28,974 bases of DNA from JANPIX01 sp031425195 (GCA_031425195.1 JANPIX010000030.1:1-28974), one strand, 5' to 3'. Counted from the first letter of the stretch, positions 14,644-22,734 are shown. Notes: generated from the sequence alone by a model not told the origin. Made by a program: numbers and translations.

Positions 14644-15489
14644 ATGGCACCAAGGGCGAACTGGAAGGGCACGTTGAAAATTGGCGAGGTGACGTGCCCC
14701 ATAGCACTCTACACTGCAGCCTCGACGTCAGACCGCATCGCGTTCCACACCATCAACCGCGCCACCGGCAACCGCGTCCGCCGTGTGTTCGTCGACAGCG
14801 AAACCGGCAAGCCGGTCGACAGCGCCGATCAGGCCAAAGGCTATCAACTCGGCGACAACGACTATGTCATGCTCGACCCGGAAGAACTCGCCGCCGCCGT
14901 GCCTGAAAGTGACAAGGTGCTGGCAATTTCGGCCTTTGTGCCCTGCAGCGATGTCGACGATGTCTATCTCGACAAACCCTATTACCTCGCCCCCACGCAA
15001 AAGGCCGGGGACGAGGCATTCGCCCTCCTGCGCGAAGGGATGCACCAGAAAAAGGTGGTCGCCATCGCGCAGACCGTCCTGTTCCGCCGGATGCGGACGC
15101 TGCTGATCCGCCCCCATGGCCCGGGGCTGATCGGCACGACCCTGAACTTTGACTACGAAGTGCGCGCTGCCGATCAGGCGTTCAAGGATGTGTCGGCCCT
15201 GAAACTCGATCCCGAAATGCTCGAACTTGCCCAGCACATCATCGGCAAGAAGATGGGCAAATTCGACATCAGCACGTTTGACGACCGCTACGAAGCGGCG
15301 CTGGCCGAACTGGTCAAGGCCAAAGTCGAAGGCAAACCGATCCCCAGGCGCAAGGAACAGCCGTCGACCAAGGTTGTCGATCTGCTGGCCGCCCTGCGCG
15401 AAAGCGCCGGCGCGCCAACGGCCAAGACGGGCACCCGCAAAAAGGCCGAACCTGCGGCGAAACCCGCAAAACAACGAAAAGCAGGCTGA
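14644..15489 (+). CDS. ku: Ku DNA-end-binding protein (first copy)
   Basis: This is the bacterial Ku homodimer-type protein that threads onto broken DNA ends and recruits LigD in non-homologous end joining. From the ATG at 14644 it has 281 aa, a normal length. The start MAPRANWKGTLKIGEVTCPIALY is the typical Ku N-terminus, preceded by a GGGGGG ribosome binding site; the upstream in-frame extension is antisense to the hydrolase gene and is rejected. The Ku core barrel spans about 10-200 (NRATGNRVRRVFVDSETG; DDVYLDKPYYLAP). The C-terminal tail from about 255 is rich in Lys and Ala, as in many bacterial Ku proteins that use basic tails for DNA contact. ligD begins 2 nt after the stop, so the two form an operon. 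Confidence 0.95.
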   Translation: MAPRANWKGTLKIGEVTCPIALYTAASTSDRIAFHTINRATGNRVRRVFVDSETGKPVDSADQAKGYQLGDNDYVMLDPEELAAAVPESDKVLAISAFVPCSDVDDVYLDKPYYLAPTQKAGDEAFALLREGMHQKKVVAIAQTVLFRRMRTLLIRPHGPGLIGTTLNFDYEVRAADQAFKDVSALKLDPEMLELAQHIIGKKMGKFDISTFDDRYEAALAELVKAKVEGKPIPRRKEQPSTKVVDLLAALRESAGAPTAKTGTRKKAEPAAKPAKQRKAG

Positions 15490-15491
15490 CA

Positions 15492-18032
15492 ATGGCGCTT
15501 GAAACCTATCGGGAAAAACGGGATTTCAACACGACGCCCGAACCAAAAGGCGGGCGGGCGCGCAAAAAGGGCAACAGTTTCGTCATCCAGAAACACGACG
15601 CCACGCGCCTGCACTACGACTTCCGCCTTGAAATGGACGGTGTTCTGAAAAGCTGGGCCGTCACGCGTGGGCCAAGCCTGAATGTCGGCGACAAGCGCCT
15701 TGCCGTGCATGTCGAAGATCACCCGCTTGAATACGGCGGTTTTGAAGGCACTATTCCAAAAGGCGAATACGGCGGCGGAACCGTCATTCTGTGGGATCGC
15801 GGAACCTGGACACCCGTGGCCGATCCGGCGCGCGGCTATGCCAAAGGCCACATGGAATTCGAACTGAAGGGTGAAAAGCTGGGCGGCCGCTGGCACCTTG
15901 TGCGCATGCACGGCAAACCGGGCGAAAAACGGGAAAACTGGCTGTTGATCAAAGGCGATGACGATTTCGCCCGCCCCGATGGCGCACCCGACATTCTGGA
16001 AGAACGTCCTGAATCCGTCAAAACCGGCCGCGATATCGCGGCGGTCAAAGACGAAGCGCCGGGCTGGTCGTCGAAGACCGGCAAGATCAGCAAAGCCAAA
16101 TCCACCAAGGCCAAAGCATCGGCGGAAAAAACACCTGACCCCGCCGGTGCCCCTGAACCCGCGCCACCAGATCTGTCGCATATCAAGGGCACACGCACCG
16201 AACACATCCCGACGTTTGTCGAACCAATGCTGGCCACGCTCGTGACCAAGGCCCCGACAGGCGACCGTTGGCTGCACGAGATCAAGTTCGACGGCTACCG
16301 CCTTCAGGCCCGGATCGAGGCGGGCCGGGTCAAACTGCTTACCCGCAGCGGCCTTGATTGGACGCAGAAATTCGGCAAGCCCATCGTCACAGCCTTGCAG
16401 GATCTGCCCGTCGGGTCTGCCATTCTCGACGGCGAACTTGTGGTTGAAACCAGTGCCGGCGCATCCGATTTTTCCGCCCTTCAGGCCGACCTCAGCGCAG
16501 GCCGCACCGACCGGTTCATCTACAACGCCTTTGATCTGCTGCATCTTGACGGTCAGGACCTGCGCGCCGTTCCTCTGCTGGAACGCAAGACACTGCTCGA
16601 ACAACTGATCCCCGGTGAAGGCATGATCCGCTACAGCGGCCACTTTGGCGAAAGCGGTGCCATGGTCCTGCGCCACGCCTGCAGGCTTAGTCTGGAAGGG
16701 ATCGTGTCGAAACTGCGCGATGCGCCTTATCGGTCTGGCCGGGGCAAATCTTGGGTGAAATCAAAATGTTCCGCCCGTCAGGAATTCGTGATCGGCGGAT
16801 ACGTCCCCTCGACCACGTCAAGAAGTGCGATCGGATCGCTGGTGCTGGGCGCATATGAAGGCGATGCATTGCAGCACGTCGGTCGCGTTGGAACAGGATT
16901 CACCCACGCCGTCGCCGAAGACCTGTTTCAACGGCTGGAACGCCTGCGCGAAACCGACAGCCCCTTTGCCGGAAAACTGGCCGCCGATGATGCGCGCGGT
17001 GTGCGCTATGTCCGCCCCGAAATGGTGGCCGAAATCGAGTTTCGCGCCTGGACAGCCGACGGCCACCTGCGCCACGCGTCCTTCCGGGGCCTGCGCGAAG
17101 ACAAAGCCGCGCGTGAAATTGTCCGCGAAGTTGCAAAGAAAACTGCCAAACCCCCGGCCCCGCAGCGCCGCACCGTCAAACTGACGCATCCGGACCGCGT
17201 CTATTGGCCGCAAGAGGGGATCACGAAAGAAGGGCTGGCCGATTACTACGCCGATGTCTGGCCCCGCATCGCGCCCTTTGTCGTGGGCCGCCCCCTTGCG
17301 CTGCTCCGCTGCCCCAGCGGGATTACCGGGCAGACCTTCTTTCAGAAACACGCGTGGAAAGGGCTGAATTCCAACATTGCCCTCGTGAAAGACCCTGCCT
17401 CCCCAGAAGACGAAGACCTGATCAGCATCAACGATCTGGACGGTCTGATCGGCCTCGTTCAGTCGGCCACCCTGGAAATCCACCCATGGGGGTCAACGCT
17501 TGCCGATTGGGAACGCCCCGACATGATCGTGATGGACCTTGACCCCGACGAAAGCGTGGCGTGGGAAACCGTGATCGACGCCGCCCGCGAAGTGCGCGAC
17601 AGGCTGAAAGACATGGGCCTCGCGTCCTTTGTGAAAACGTCTGGCGGCAAGGGCCTTCATGTCGTCACACCGCTCACCCCAAAGGCCGACTGGGCGGCGG
17701 CCAAGGCCTTCACCAAGGGGCTGGCCGACGCGATGACGTCGGATGCGCCCGACCGTTACACGGCGACGATTGCCAAGTCCAAACGCACGGGCAAGATCCT
17801 GCTCGACTATCTGCGCAATCAACGCGGTGCGACGGCGGTGTGCAGCTACTCCACCCGCGCCCGCCCCGGCGCGCCCGTCTCCACCCCCCTGACGTGGGAT
17901 GAATTGGGACCATCCATCGGGCCGGCCTATTTCACCGTGGAAAACATGCCAACGCGCCTGCAGGCCCTGACAACCGACCCGTGGGAAGGCTTCCGCGCGC
18001 AGGCCAAACCCCTGCCGGTCACAAAGAAATAG
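15492..18032 (+). CDS. ligD: multifunctional DNA ligase D (phosphoesterase-ligase-polymerase)
   Basis: The 846-aa protein carries all three LigD modules in the order seen in Pseudomonas LigD. The 3'-phosphoesterase module (about 25-190) has H35, H41, D43 and H77, which match the catalytic set at a constant offset from the Pseudomonas enzyme. A lysine/alanine/proline linker (about 192-228) leads to the ATP-dependent ligase module (about 240-540), with nucleotidyl lysine K265 in EIKFDGYR. The primase-polymerase module (about 560-830) has the catalytic acids D682 and D684 in MDLDP and the GGKGLHVV motif. It processes and seals Ku-bound ends. The stop abuts the stop of the second ku gene from the other strand, with no base between them. 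Confidence 0.96.
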   Translation: MALETYREKRDFNTTPEPKGGRARKKGNSFVIQKHDATRLHYDFRLEMDGVLKSWAVTRGPSLNVGDKRLAVHVEDHPLEYGGFEGTIPKGEYGGGTVILWDRGTWTPVADPARGYAKGHMEFELKGEKLGGRWHLVRMHGKPGEKRENWLLIKGDDDFARPDGAPDILEERPESVKTGRDIAAVKDEAPGWSSKTGKISKAKSTKAKASAEKTPDPAGAPEPAPPDLSHIKGTRTEHIPTFVEPMLATLVTKAPTGDRWLHEIKFDGYRLQARIEAGRVKLLTRSGLDWTQKFGKPIVTALQDLPVGSAILDGELVVETSAGASDFSALQADLSAGRTDRFIYNAFDLLHLDGQDLRAVPLLERKTLLEQLIPGEGMIRYSGHFGESGAMVLRHACRLSLEGIVSKLRDAPYRSGRGKSWVKSKCSARQEFVIGGYVPSTTSRSAIGSLVLGAYEGDALQHVGRVGTGFTHAVAEDLFQRLERLRETDSPFAGKLAADDARGVRYVRPEMVAEIEFRAWTADGHLRHASFRGLREDKAAREIVREVAKKTAKPPAPQRRTVKLTHPDRVYWPQEGITKEGLADYYADVWPRIAPFVVGRPLALLRCPSGITGQTFFQKHAWKGLNSNIALVKDPASPEDEDLISINDLDGLIGLVQSATLEIHPWGSTLADWERPDMIVMDLDPDESVAWETVIDAAREVRDRLKDMGLASFVKTSGGKGLHVVTPLTPKADWAAAKAFTKGLADAMTSDAPDRYTATIAKSKRTGKILLDYLRNQRGATAVCSYSTRARPGAPVSTPLTWDELGPSIGPAYFTVENMPTRLQALTTDPWEGFRAQAKPLPVTKK

Positions 18033-18854
18033 CTATTTCCCGCGCCCCTTGCCGCCCGGCCCCTTTGCCTCGGCAGCGATGCTTTTCTTCAGCGCATCCA
18101 TGATGTTGACCACATTGCCTGACCCGGCTGCCTCCGGCGCCTTCGCGCGGGCAGGCTTTTTGCGGCCCTTCTTCTTGGCGGCGATAATCTCAAGGAGCCG
18201 CGCCTGCACCGGATCTGCCGCCATCTCGGGCGACCATGGCTTTGTGCGATCCTCGATCAGCTTTGTCACCAGTTTCATCAGCGACGGCTCCGGCTTTTCC
18301 TTCGCATCGTCGCCAAAATACTCCGCCGCGTCCCGCACCTCGTCGCCATAGCGCAGCGTCCACAGCACGATGCCCGTCCCGCGCGGCTCTAGCATCACAG
18401 CCCGCTCGCGCCGGTACATGACCAGCCGGGAAATCCCCACATTGCCCGTCGCGGCCATCGCATCCCGGATCACCGAAAACGCCTCTTCGCCAACCTTGTC
18501 GTCGGGCATCAGATAATGCGGCTGATCATAGAACACCCACCCGATATCCTCGGCCGGCACGAACATGTCGATGTCGATGGTCCGCGCGCTTTCCAGCGCA
18601 ACCGCGTCAAGCTCGTCGTCCTCCAGCAGGACGTAATCATCTTCGCCCCGTTCATACCCCTTGACCTCGTCCCCCTCGGCCAGGGGCTTCCCCGTCACGC
18701 CATCCACATACTGGCTGGTCACGCGGTTGCCCGTCTTGGAGTTGAGCGTATGGAACCGCACTTTCTCGGCGTCCGTCGTGGCGGGCATCATCGTCACCCG
18801 GCACGTCACCAGTGACAGTTTCAGATGCCCCTTCCAGTACGAACGCGGGGCCAT
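18033..18854 (-). CDS. ku: Ku DNA-end-binding protein (second copy)
   Basis: This is a second Ku of 273 aa, clearly different from the first: it opens MAPRSYWKGHLKLSLVTCRV and its middle part carries GWVFYDQPHYLMPDDKVGEEAF. The C-terminal tail has several Lys/Arg clusters (KKKGRKKPARAK) and ends with GPGGKGRGK, a basic tail suited to DNA binding. The start at 18854 overlaps the stop of the upstream YflT-like gene by one base (TGATG), so the two are translationally coupled. Multiple Ku genes occur in rhizobia, where they can form different complexes; whether these two pair with each other or serve different conditions is unknown. The expression unit appears to start at the EcfG-type promoter at 19482-19506. 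Confidence 0.95.
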   Translation of the reverse strand: MAPRSYWKGHLKLSLVTCRVTMMPATTDAEKVRFHTLNSKTGNRVTSQYVDGVTGKPLAEGDEVKGYERGEDDYVLLEDDELDAVALESARTIDIDMFVPAEDIGWVFYDQPHYLMPDDKVGEEAFSVIRDAMAATGNVGISRLVMYRRERAVMLEPRGTGIVLWTLRYGDEVRDAAEYFGDDAKEKPEPSLMKLVTKLIEDRTKPWSPEMAADPVQARLLEIIAAKKKGRKKPARAKAPEAAGSGNVVNIMDALKKSIAAEAKGPGGKGRGK

Positions 18855-19330
18855 CAGCCAACGGCCCCCGCAGCACCCAGCGGCGCAGGCGACGGCGGCA
18901 GGTCATACACGTCAAGCGGCGAAGTCTGCTCCAGCGCATCAACGATCCGCGCCAGTTCTCCCTCGCCACAGCGCACCGTCAGGCCCACGGCCCCGCGCTG
19001 AAACGCTTCGGCATAGGCAGGCACATCGTCCGCGGCAATCCCCATGTCAGGCATCGCATCATCCGCCGCGCCGCCCATCCCGGCGGCACCCAGCCACCCC
19101 CCGGCCACCAGCGTGCCAAGCCCCGGCATCGCAAACGCGCCAATTCCCGCAAGAAGCCCCAGACTGCCACCCACGACGGCGGCCACATCCTCTACGGCGT
19201 CTGACGGCTCGGGCTGCGGCCGACCCCGCACGATCGACATCTCAAGGCTTTGAATCCCCGTCTCATTCACCGCAATCGCAGCCCGATGGGCCGCAGCATC
19301 GTTTTCGTAAACCTTCGTGACAACTGGCAT
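18854..19330 (-). CDS. YflT/GSP17M-like general stress protein with glycine zipper
   Basis: From the ATG at 19330 the protein has 158 aa. The N-terminal region (VTKVYENDAAAHRAAIAVNE) is typical of the general-stress-protein 17M/YflT-like domain found in stress-induced proteins. A central stretch (about 54-95) is rich in glycine and alanine in a glycine-zipper pattern (GGSLGLLAGIGAFAMPGLG) that may insert in or lie against a membrane. The C-terminal part (VGLTVRCGEGELARIVDALE) resembles the second half of the same domain. GGAGAG lies just upstream of the ATG; a GTG 12 nt further upstream is an alternative start. Its stop overlaps the second ku gene. The function is not known. Confidence 0.75.
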   Translation of the reverse strand: MPVVTKVYENDAAAHRAAIAVNETGIQSLEMSIVRGRPQPEPSDAVEDVAAVVGGSLGLLAGIGAFAMPGLGTLVAGGWLGAAGMGGAADDAMPDMGIAADDVPAYAEAFQRGAVGLTVRCGEGELARIVDALEQTSPLDVYDLPPSPAPLGAAGAVG

Positions 19331-19481
19331 AACGCTCTCCACAGGATGGGTGAAAATGTCGGGACAAATGGGATAGAAGCTCGTCTGCCGTTTCGTTGGC
19401 CACAGCGGGAAATCGGGAAAACCACTGCATTCTTCCTGCCATTTCGCCCGATTGACATGCCTCCGACATTTTCAACGAACC
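19331..19481 (-). other. long leader of the stress-protein/ku operon
   Basis: About 150 nt separate the EcfG-type -10 element from the ATG at 19330, much longer than the leaders of neighbouring genes. A short minus-strand frame begins inside this stretch, but its start lacks a usable ribosome binding site and its sequence shows no domain. I see no strong hairpin here. Confidence 0.35.
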
Positions 19482-19506
19482 AACGGCGGCTGCTTCACAA
19501 GGTTCC
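19482..19506 (-). promoter_or_regulatory. EcfG-type promoter for the stress-protein/ku operon
   Basis: Minus strand: GGAAC (19506-19502), 16-nt spacer, CGTT (19485-19482). It is a full consensus match, divergent from the topoisomerase promoter. Confidence 0.65.
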
Positions 19507-19551
19507 CCGCGACATGAACGGCAGGCGGAAAATCCGCGGCTCTGCTGATGC

Positions 19552-19577
19552 GGAACCCAACTGCATATCCACCTGTT
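19552..19577 (+). promoter_or_regulatory. EcfG-type promoter for topoisomerase IB
   Basis: GGAAC (19552-19556), 17-nt spacer, TGTT (19574-19577), 22 nt before the ATG at 19600. There is one mismatch in the -10. Confidence 0.55.
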
Positions 19578-19599
19578 ATCGCAAAAACAGGGGGCCACT

Positions 19600-20688
19600 A
19601 TGCAAAATCGGATGACGTTCACCGCGTCGCAGGGCGTGCCCGCCCCGGCAGGCGATCCGACGCCGGAAATTGACGAAACGACAGGCGAAAACCCGCTGTT
19701 CTACGTTACCGACTACTCGACCGGCATCCGGCGGCGGCGGGCGGGCAAGGGATTTGCCTACATCGGCCTTGATGGCAAACCCCTTCGCGGCCCCGAACGT
19801 CTGCGCGTACAGAAACTCGGCATCCCCCCGGCCTATGAAAACGTCTGGATCTGCCCCGACCCGAATGGCCATATTCAGGCCACCGGCTATGACTCGCGCG
19901 GGCGCAAGCAGTACCGCTATCATCCGCTCTGGTCCTCCAGTCAGTCGGAAACGAAATACGCCGATCTCTTGCCCTTCGGCCGGGTGCTTCCCGCCATCCG
20001 ACGCGGCGTCAACCGCGATCTTCAGGGCACCGCAGGCGACCGCCAGTTCAGCCTTGCCGCCCTGATCCTGCTGCTCGACCGCGCCTATCTGCGTGTCGGA
20101 AACGAGGCGTATACCGCGCAAAACCGGTCGTTCGGTGCCACCACCCTGCTCCGCCGCCATCTGAGCTTTCGCGACGGGGCCGTGCGCCTTGCCTTCCGCG
20201 CGAAAGGCGGCAAACCGGTGCGCCAGATCCTTCGCGACAAACGCCTTCACCGCATCCTGCAAAACATCCATGACCTGCCAGGCCGAAATCTGTTCACCTA
20301 TCTCGATGACAGCGGCAAAAGCTGTTCCATAGGCTCGATGGAAGTGAACGCCTATCTCGCCGAAATAAGCGGCATGCGCGTGACGGCAAAGACGTTCCGA
20401 ACATGGGGCGGCACGCTCGCCGCCTTTGAACACGCCCGCGCCATGCCTGTCGACGGAACACTCACCCTGAAATCGCTGGCACAAGCCGCCGCTGACCGCC
20501 TGCACAACACGCCCACAATCGCGCGCAAATCCTACATCCATCCGGCGGTCCTTCAACTCGCCACCCTTTCGGCCTCACAGCGGGCCGAGGTTTTCGCTGC
20601 ACTGGTGCCTGCCAAGGCGTCGGAACTGCGCATCACCGAAGCGGAACTTCTGGCCTTTCTGGAACAAGCGGCAAACCCGGCGGAATAG
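19600..20688 (+). CDS. DNA topoisomerase IB (poxvirus-like)
   Basis: The 362-aa protein is a type IB topoisomerase of the bacterial/poxviral kind, which relaxes supercoils through a 3'-phosphotyrosyl intermediate without ATP. The N-terminal DNA-binding lobe (about 35-125) contains RIRRRRAGKGFAY-like and GPERLRVQKLGIPPAYENVWIC motifs. The catalytic lobe carries R165 (YLRVGNEAY), a lysine around K202 (FRAKGGK), R267 (TAKTFRTWGGT) and the nucleophile Y312 (RKSYIHP). AGGGGG at 19589-19594 supports the ATG at 19600; an in-frame ATG at 19612 is a weaker choice. Its place between stress and end-joining genes, and its EcfG-type promoter, suggest induction under stress. Confidence 0.94.
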   Translation: MQNRMTFTASQGVPAPAGDPTPEIDETTGENPLFYVTDYSTGIRRRRAGKGFAYIGLDGKPLRGPERLRVQKLGIPPAYENVWICPDPNGHIQATGYDSRGRKQYRYHPLWSSSQSETKYADLLPFGRVLPAIRRGVNRDLQGTAGDRQFSLAALILLLDRAYLRVGNEAYTAQNRSFGATTLLRRHLSFRDGAVRLAFRAKGGKPVRQILRDKRLHRILQNIHDLPGRNLFTYLDDSGKSCSIGSMEVNAYLAEISGMRVTAKTFRTWGGTLAAFEHARAMPVDGTLTLKSLAQAAADRLHNTPTIARKSYIHPAVLQLATLSASQRAEVFAALVPAKASELRITEAELLAFLEQAANPAE

Positions 20689-20691
20689 CAG

Positions 20692-20717
20692 GGAACGAAT
20701 GCGCCCTGTCGGAGGTT
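20692..20717 (+). promoter_or_regulatory. EcfG-type promoter for the 82-aa membrane protein
   Basis: GGAAC (20692-20696), 17-nt spacer, GGTT (20714-20717), 30 nt before the ATG at 20748. There is one mismatch in the -10. Confidence 0.55.
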
Positions 20718-20747
20718 TTACCAACCAACGACAGCAGGAGAATTCCC

Positions 20748-20996
20748 ATGTCCGCCCCCAACACCAACATCGACAAACAACAGCGCCGCCACAAAGGCCC
20801 CCTGATCGGCATGATCGTTGTCGTGATCTTTGCCCTTGGCCTTTTCACCTACTGGCTGATGTACGAAGCCGCAGGCACCGAAAACCCTGTGGGCGAAGGT
20901 CAGACAGAAGCACCTGCCAGCGACACGCAGGACGGTGCCGTCTCTACCCCGAACACGCCCGCCACCGACCCGGTTCAAGGCACCTCGACGCCCTGA
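20748..20996 (+). CDS. 82-aa single-helix membrane protein with acidic/proline tail
   Basis: The ATG at 20748 follows AGGAG at about 7 nt. The 82-aa product has a basic, Gln-rich N-terminus (DKQQRRHKG), one membrane helix at about 18-41 and a C-terminal tail rich in Thr, Pro, Ala, Asp and Glu. By the positive-inside rule the N-terminus is cytoplasmic and the low-complexity tail periplasmic. I do not recognise a family. It lies between topoisomerase IB and the dehydrogenase gene with its own EcfG-type promoter, and the next promoter begins just after its stop. Confidence 0.75.
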   Translation: MSAPNTNIDKQQRRHKGPLIGMIVVVIFALGLFTYWLMYEAAGTENPVGEGQTEAPASDTQDGAVSTPNTPATDPVQGTSTP

Positions 20997-21002
20997 TTGG
21001 CC

Positions 21003-21027
21003 GGAACCTTTGGAGGAACGGTCAGTT
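21003..21027 (+). promoter_or_regulatory. EcfG-type promoter for the SDR gene
   Basis: GGAAC (21003-21007), 16-nt spacer, AGTT (21024-21027). There is one mismatch in the -10. It overlaps the possible upstream start codon at 21029 and therefore favours initiation at 21062. Confidence 0.5.
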
Positions 21028-21061
21028 GATGCGCCACTTCCCCCAAACCCAAGGTGTCACA

Positions 21062-21964
21062 ATGGACGACGTACTGCATCAATACGAATCGCGCGATCCG
21101 CGCGACGCCTATCCAGCGCCGCCCTTCCCTTCACAGATGCAGGGCGGCACCGGTTCATTTCTTGAAATGCAACCCGTGCCCGACCATGGCGAAACAAGCT
21201 ATGTCGGCTTTGGCCGGATGAAGGGTCGGCGTGCCCTGATCACGGGCGGCAATTCAGGCATCGGCAGGGCCGCCGCGATTGCCTTCGCGCGGGAAGGTGC
21301 GGATGTTGTCATTTCCTGCCTGCATCCGGAAAGTGCGGATGCCATGTCAACGCTTGAACTCCTGCGCGCCGAAGGCGTCACCGCTGGTCTGATCGGTGCC
21401 GACAATTCCAAGGAAGACGAATGCCTGCGTCTTGTGGCCGAAACCGTCAACCAGCTTGGCGGGATCGACGTGCTCGTCAACAACGCGGGCAAGCAGGTCA
21501 CGCAGGACAAGATCGAAGATATTACCACCGAACAACTGATCCAGACGTTTTCCGTCAACGTGTTCGGCACGTTCTGGATCACCAAGGCCGCGCTTCAGCA
21601 CATGACGCCCGGTGCCGCCATCATCAACGTGACCTCAGTTCAGGGCTTCGATCCTTCGCCGCATCTTCTGGACTATGCATCGACAAAATTCGCGCTCGGC
21701 GGGTTCACCAAAGGGCTGGCAGCACAGGTTGCGTCACGCGGCATCCGCGTCAACGCCATCGCCCCCGGCCCGTTCTGGACGGCCCTGCAACCGTCAGGCG
21801 GACAGACAGATGAAAAGGTCAAACACTTCGGGGAAAAGTCTGCCTTCGGCCGCCCCGGCCAACCCGCCGAAATTGCCCCCGCATTCGTGTTCCTTGCCAC
21901 GGCCGAGTCGCTCTACATGACCGGCGAAACCATCGGCGTCACCGGCGGCAGCCCCATCGCGTGA
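21062..21964 (+). CDS. short-chain dehydrogenase/reductase, YghA-like
   Basis: From the ATG at 21062 the protein has 300 aa. Residues 1-55 form the extra N-terminal segment typical of the YghA/YhdG-type stress SDRs (AYPAPPFPSQMQ; PDHGETSY). The Rossmann core has TGGNSGIG at 61-68, NNAG at 140-143 and catalytic S192, Y205 and K209 (YASTK). It should be an NAD(P)-dependent oxidoreductase of unknown substrate. An in-frame ATG at 21029 with a GGAGGA upstream is possible, but it coincides with the -10 element of the promoter; the ATG at 21062 has AAGG about 8 nt upstream. Homologues are often stress-regulated, which fits the surrounding genes. Confidence 0.9.
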   Translation: MDDVLHQYESRDPRDAYPAPPFPSQMQGGTGSFLEMQPVPDHGETSYVGFGRMKGRRALITGGNSGIGRAAAIAFAREGADVVISCLHPESADAMSTLELLRAEGVTAGLIGADNSKEDECLRLVAETVNQLGGIDVLVNNAGKQVTQDKIEDITTEQLIQTFSVNVFGTFWITKAALQHMTPGAAIINVTSVQGFDPSPHLLDYASTKFALGGFTKGLAAQVASRGIRVNAIAPGPFWTALQPSGGQTDEKVKHFGEKSAFGRPGQPAEIAPAFVFLATAESLYMTGETIGVTGGSPIA

Positions 21965-22009
21965 CGGGCGAGCGGTTAGTAGGGTTCTGAATTGGCTTTC
22001 AGCGCGTAC

Positions 22010-22064
22010 ATACAGACCGCATACGCAAAACATACGGTTTGAATACGCGTCGCATACAGCGCCA
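22010..22064. repeat. five phased ATAC repeats with exact 11-bp period
   Basis: The tetranucleotide ATAC occurs at 22010, 22021, 22032, 22043 and 22054, each exactly 11 bp from the next, with 7 variable bases between copies. An 11-bp period is close to one helical turn, so all copies face about the same side of the DNA. It lies 40 bp past the 3' end of the tRNA-Ala gene, beyond its terminator. Possible readings are arm-type integrase sites left by an integrated element, or an operator array. No integrase gene is in the window. Confidence 0.55.
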
Positions 22065-22070
22065 AAATGC

Positions 22071-22099
22071 AAAAAGCCGCCCGGACGGGCGGCTTTTTT
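22071..22099. terminator. bidirectional intrinsic terminator of tRNA-Ala and the SDR gene
   Basis: The stem GCCGCCC/GGGCGGC (22076-22082 with 22087-22093) has a GGAC loop, five A on one side and six T on the other. It ends the tRNA transcript (minus strand) and can also end transcription from the SDR side. Confidence 0.9.
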
Positions 22100-22104
22100 G
22101 TAAG

Positions 22105-22180
<76 letters not shown>

Positions 22181-22274
22181 ACCGGACCGTCGGCCTTGCG
22201 GCCTTGGGATGCAGCGTATCTAGGAGGTCGGGCCAGCGCCTGCAAGCAGAAAATCGCAGGCGCGGCGCGGGTGT

Positions 22275-22607
22275 TCAGACGTCTTCCTGATCGCCCGGCA
22301 CATCAGCCAGATCGTCAAGCGACACCGTATCATCGGCATCTTCTTCCAGCAGATCATCATCGATTTCCGCGTCTTCCGTCGCGCCAGCTTCCAGCAGATC
22401 ATCCGATTCGAGATCTTCGACAAGGACATCATCTTCCGGCTCGGGCACGGTCCGCGAAATTGCGGCAGCGGCCATCTTGCGACGGACGCTTTCAATATCA
22501 ACGACTTCGCCCGTATAGGGGCTGACGACGGGCGATCGGTTCAGGTCGTAAAAGCGTTTGCCGGTGGTCGGGCAGATGCGCTTTACGCCCCATTCTTGTT
22601 TGGGCAT
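22275..22607 (-). CDS. FYDLN-acid (TIGR02300) family protein
   Basis: The 110-aa protein begins MPKQEWGVKRICPTTGKRFY, followed by the DLN motif and SPVVSPYTGE, the hallmark of the FYDLN-acid family found widely in alphaproteobacteria. The short N-terminal part (1-45) has one Cys and looks like a small zinc-ribbon remnant. The remainder is extremely acidic (runs of Asp and Glu to the C-terminus) and is probably disordered. The function is unknown. The ATG at 22607 has GAGGG about 8 nt upstream. The gene runs toward the tRNA and is divergent from the peptidase gene, with a 127-nt spacer. Confidence 0.92.
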   Translation of the reverse strand: MPKQEWGVKRICPTTGKRFYDLNRSPVVSPYTGEVVDIESVRRKMAAAAISRTVPEPEDDVLVEDLESDDLLEAGATEDAEIDDDLLEEDADDTVSLDDLADVPGDQEDV

Positions 22608-22734
22608 TGGGAATCCCTCAGGTCAGGTGATAGCGGCAGCGCTTGCCACAACGCGCTGTGGGTGTCAAAGGCTTTCGCGGTCAGGTGCAATCTGCAAAGC
22701 TGGGCGCCCGACCTGCAAGTTTCAAGGGAACACG

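Noticed and set aside
15288..16676. Minus-strand frame of 462 aa
   Set aside because: It is antisense to ku-ligD, with no domain and no initiation signal.
19267..19458. Short minus-strand frame in the leader of the stress-protein/ku operon
   Set aside because: It has no properly spaced ribosome binding site and no domain, and it overlaps the well-supported YflT-like start.
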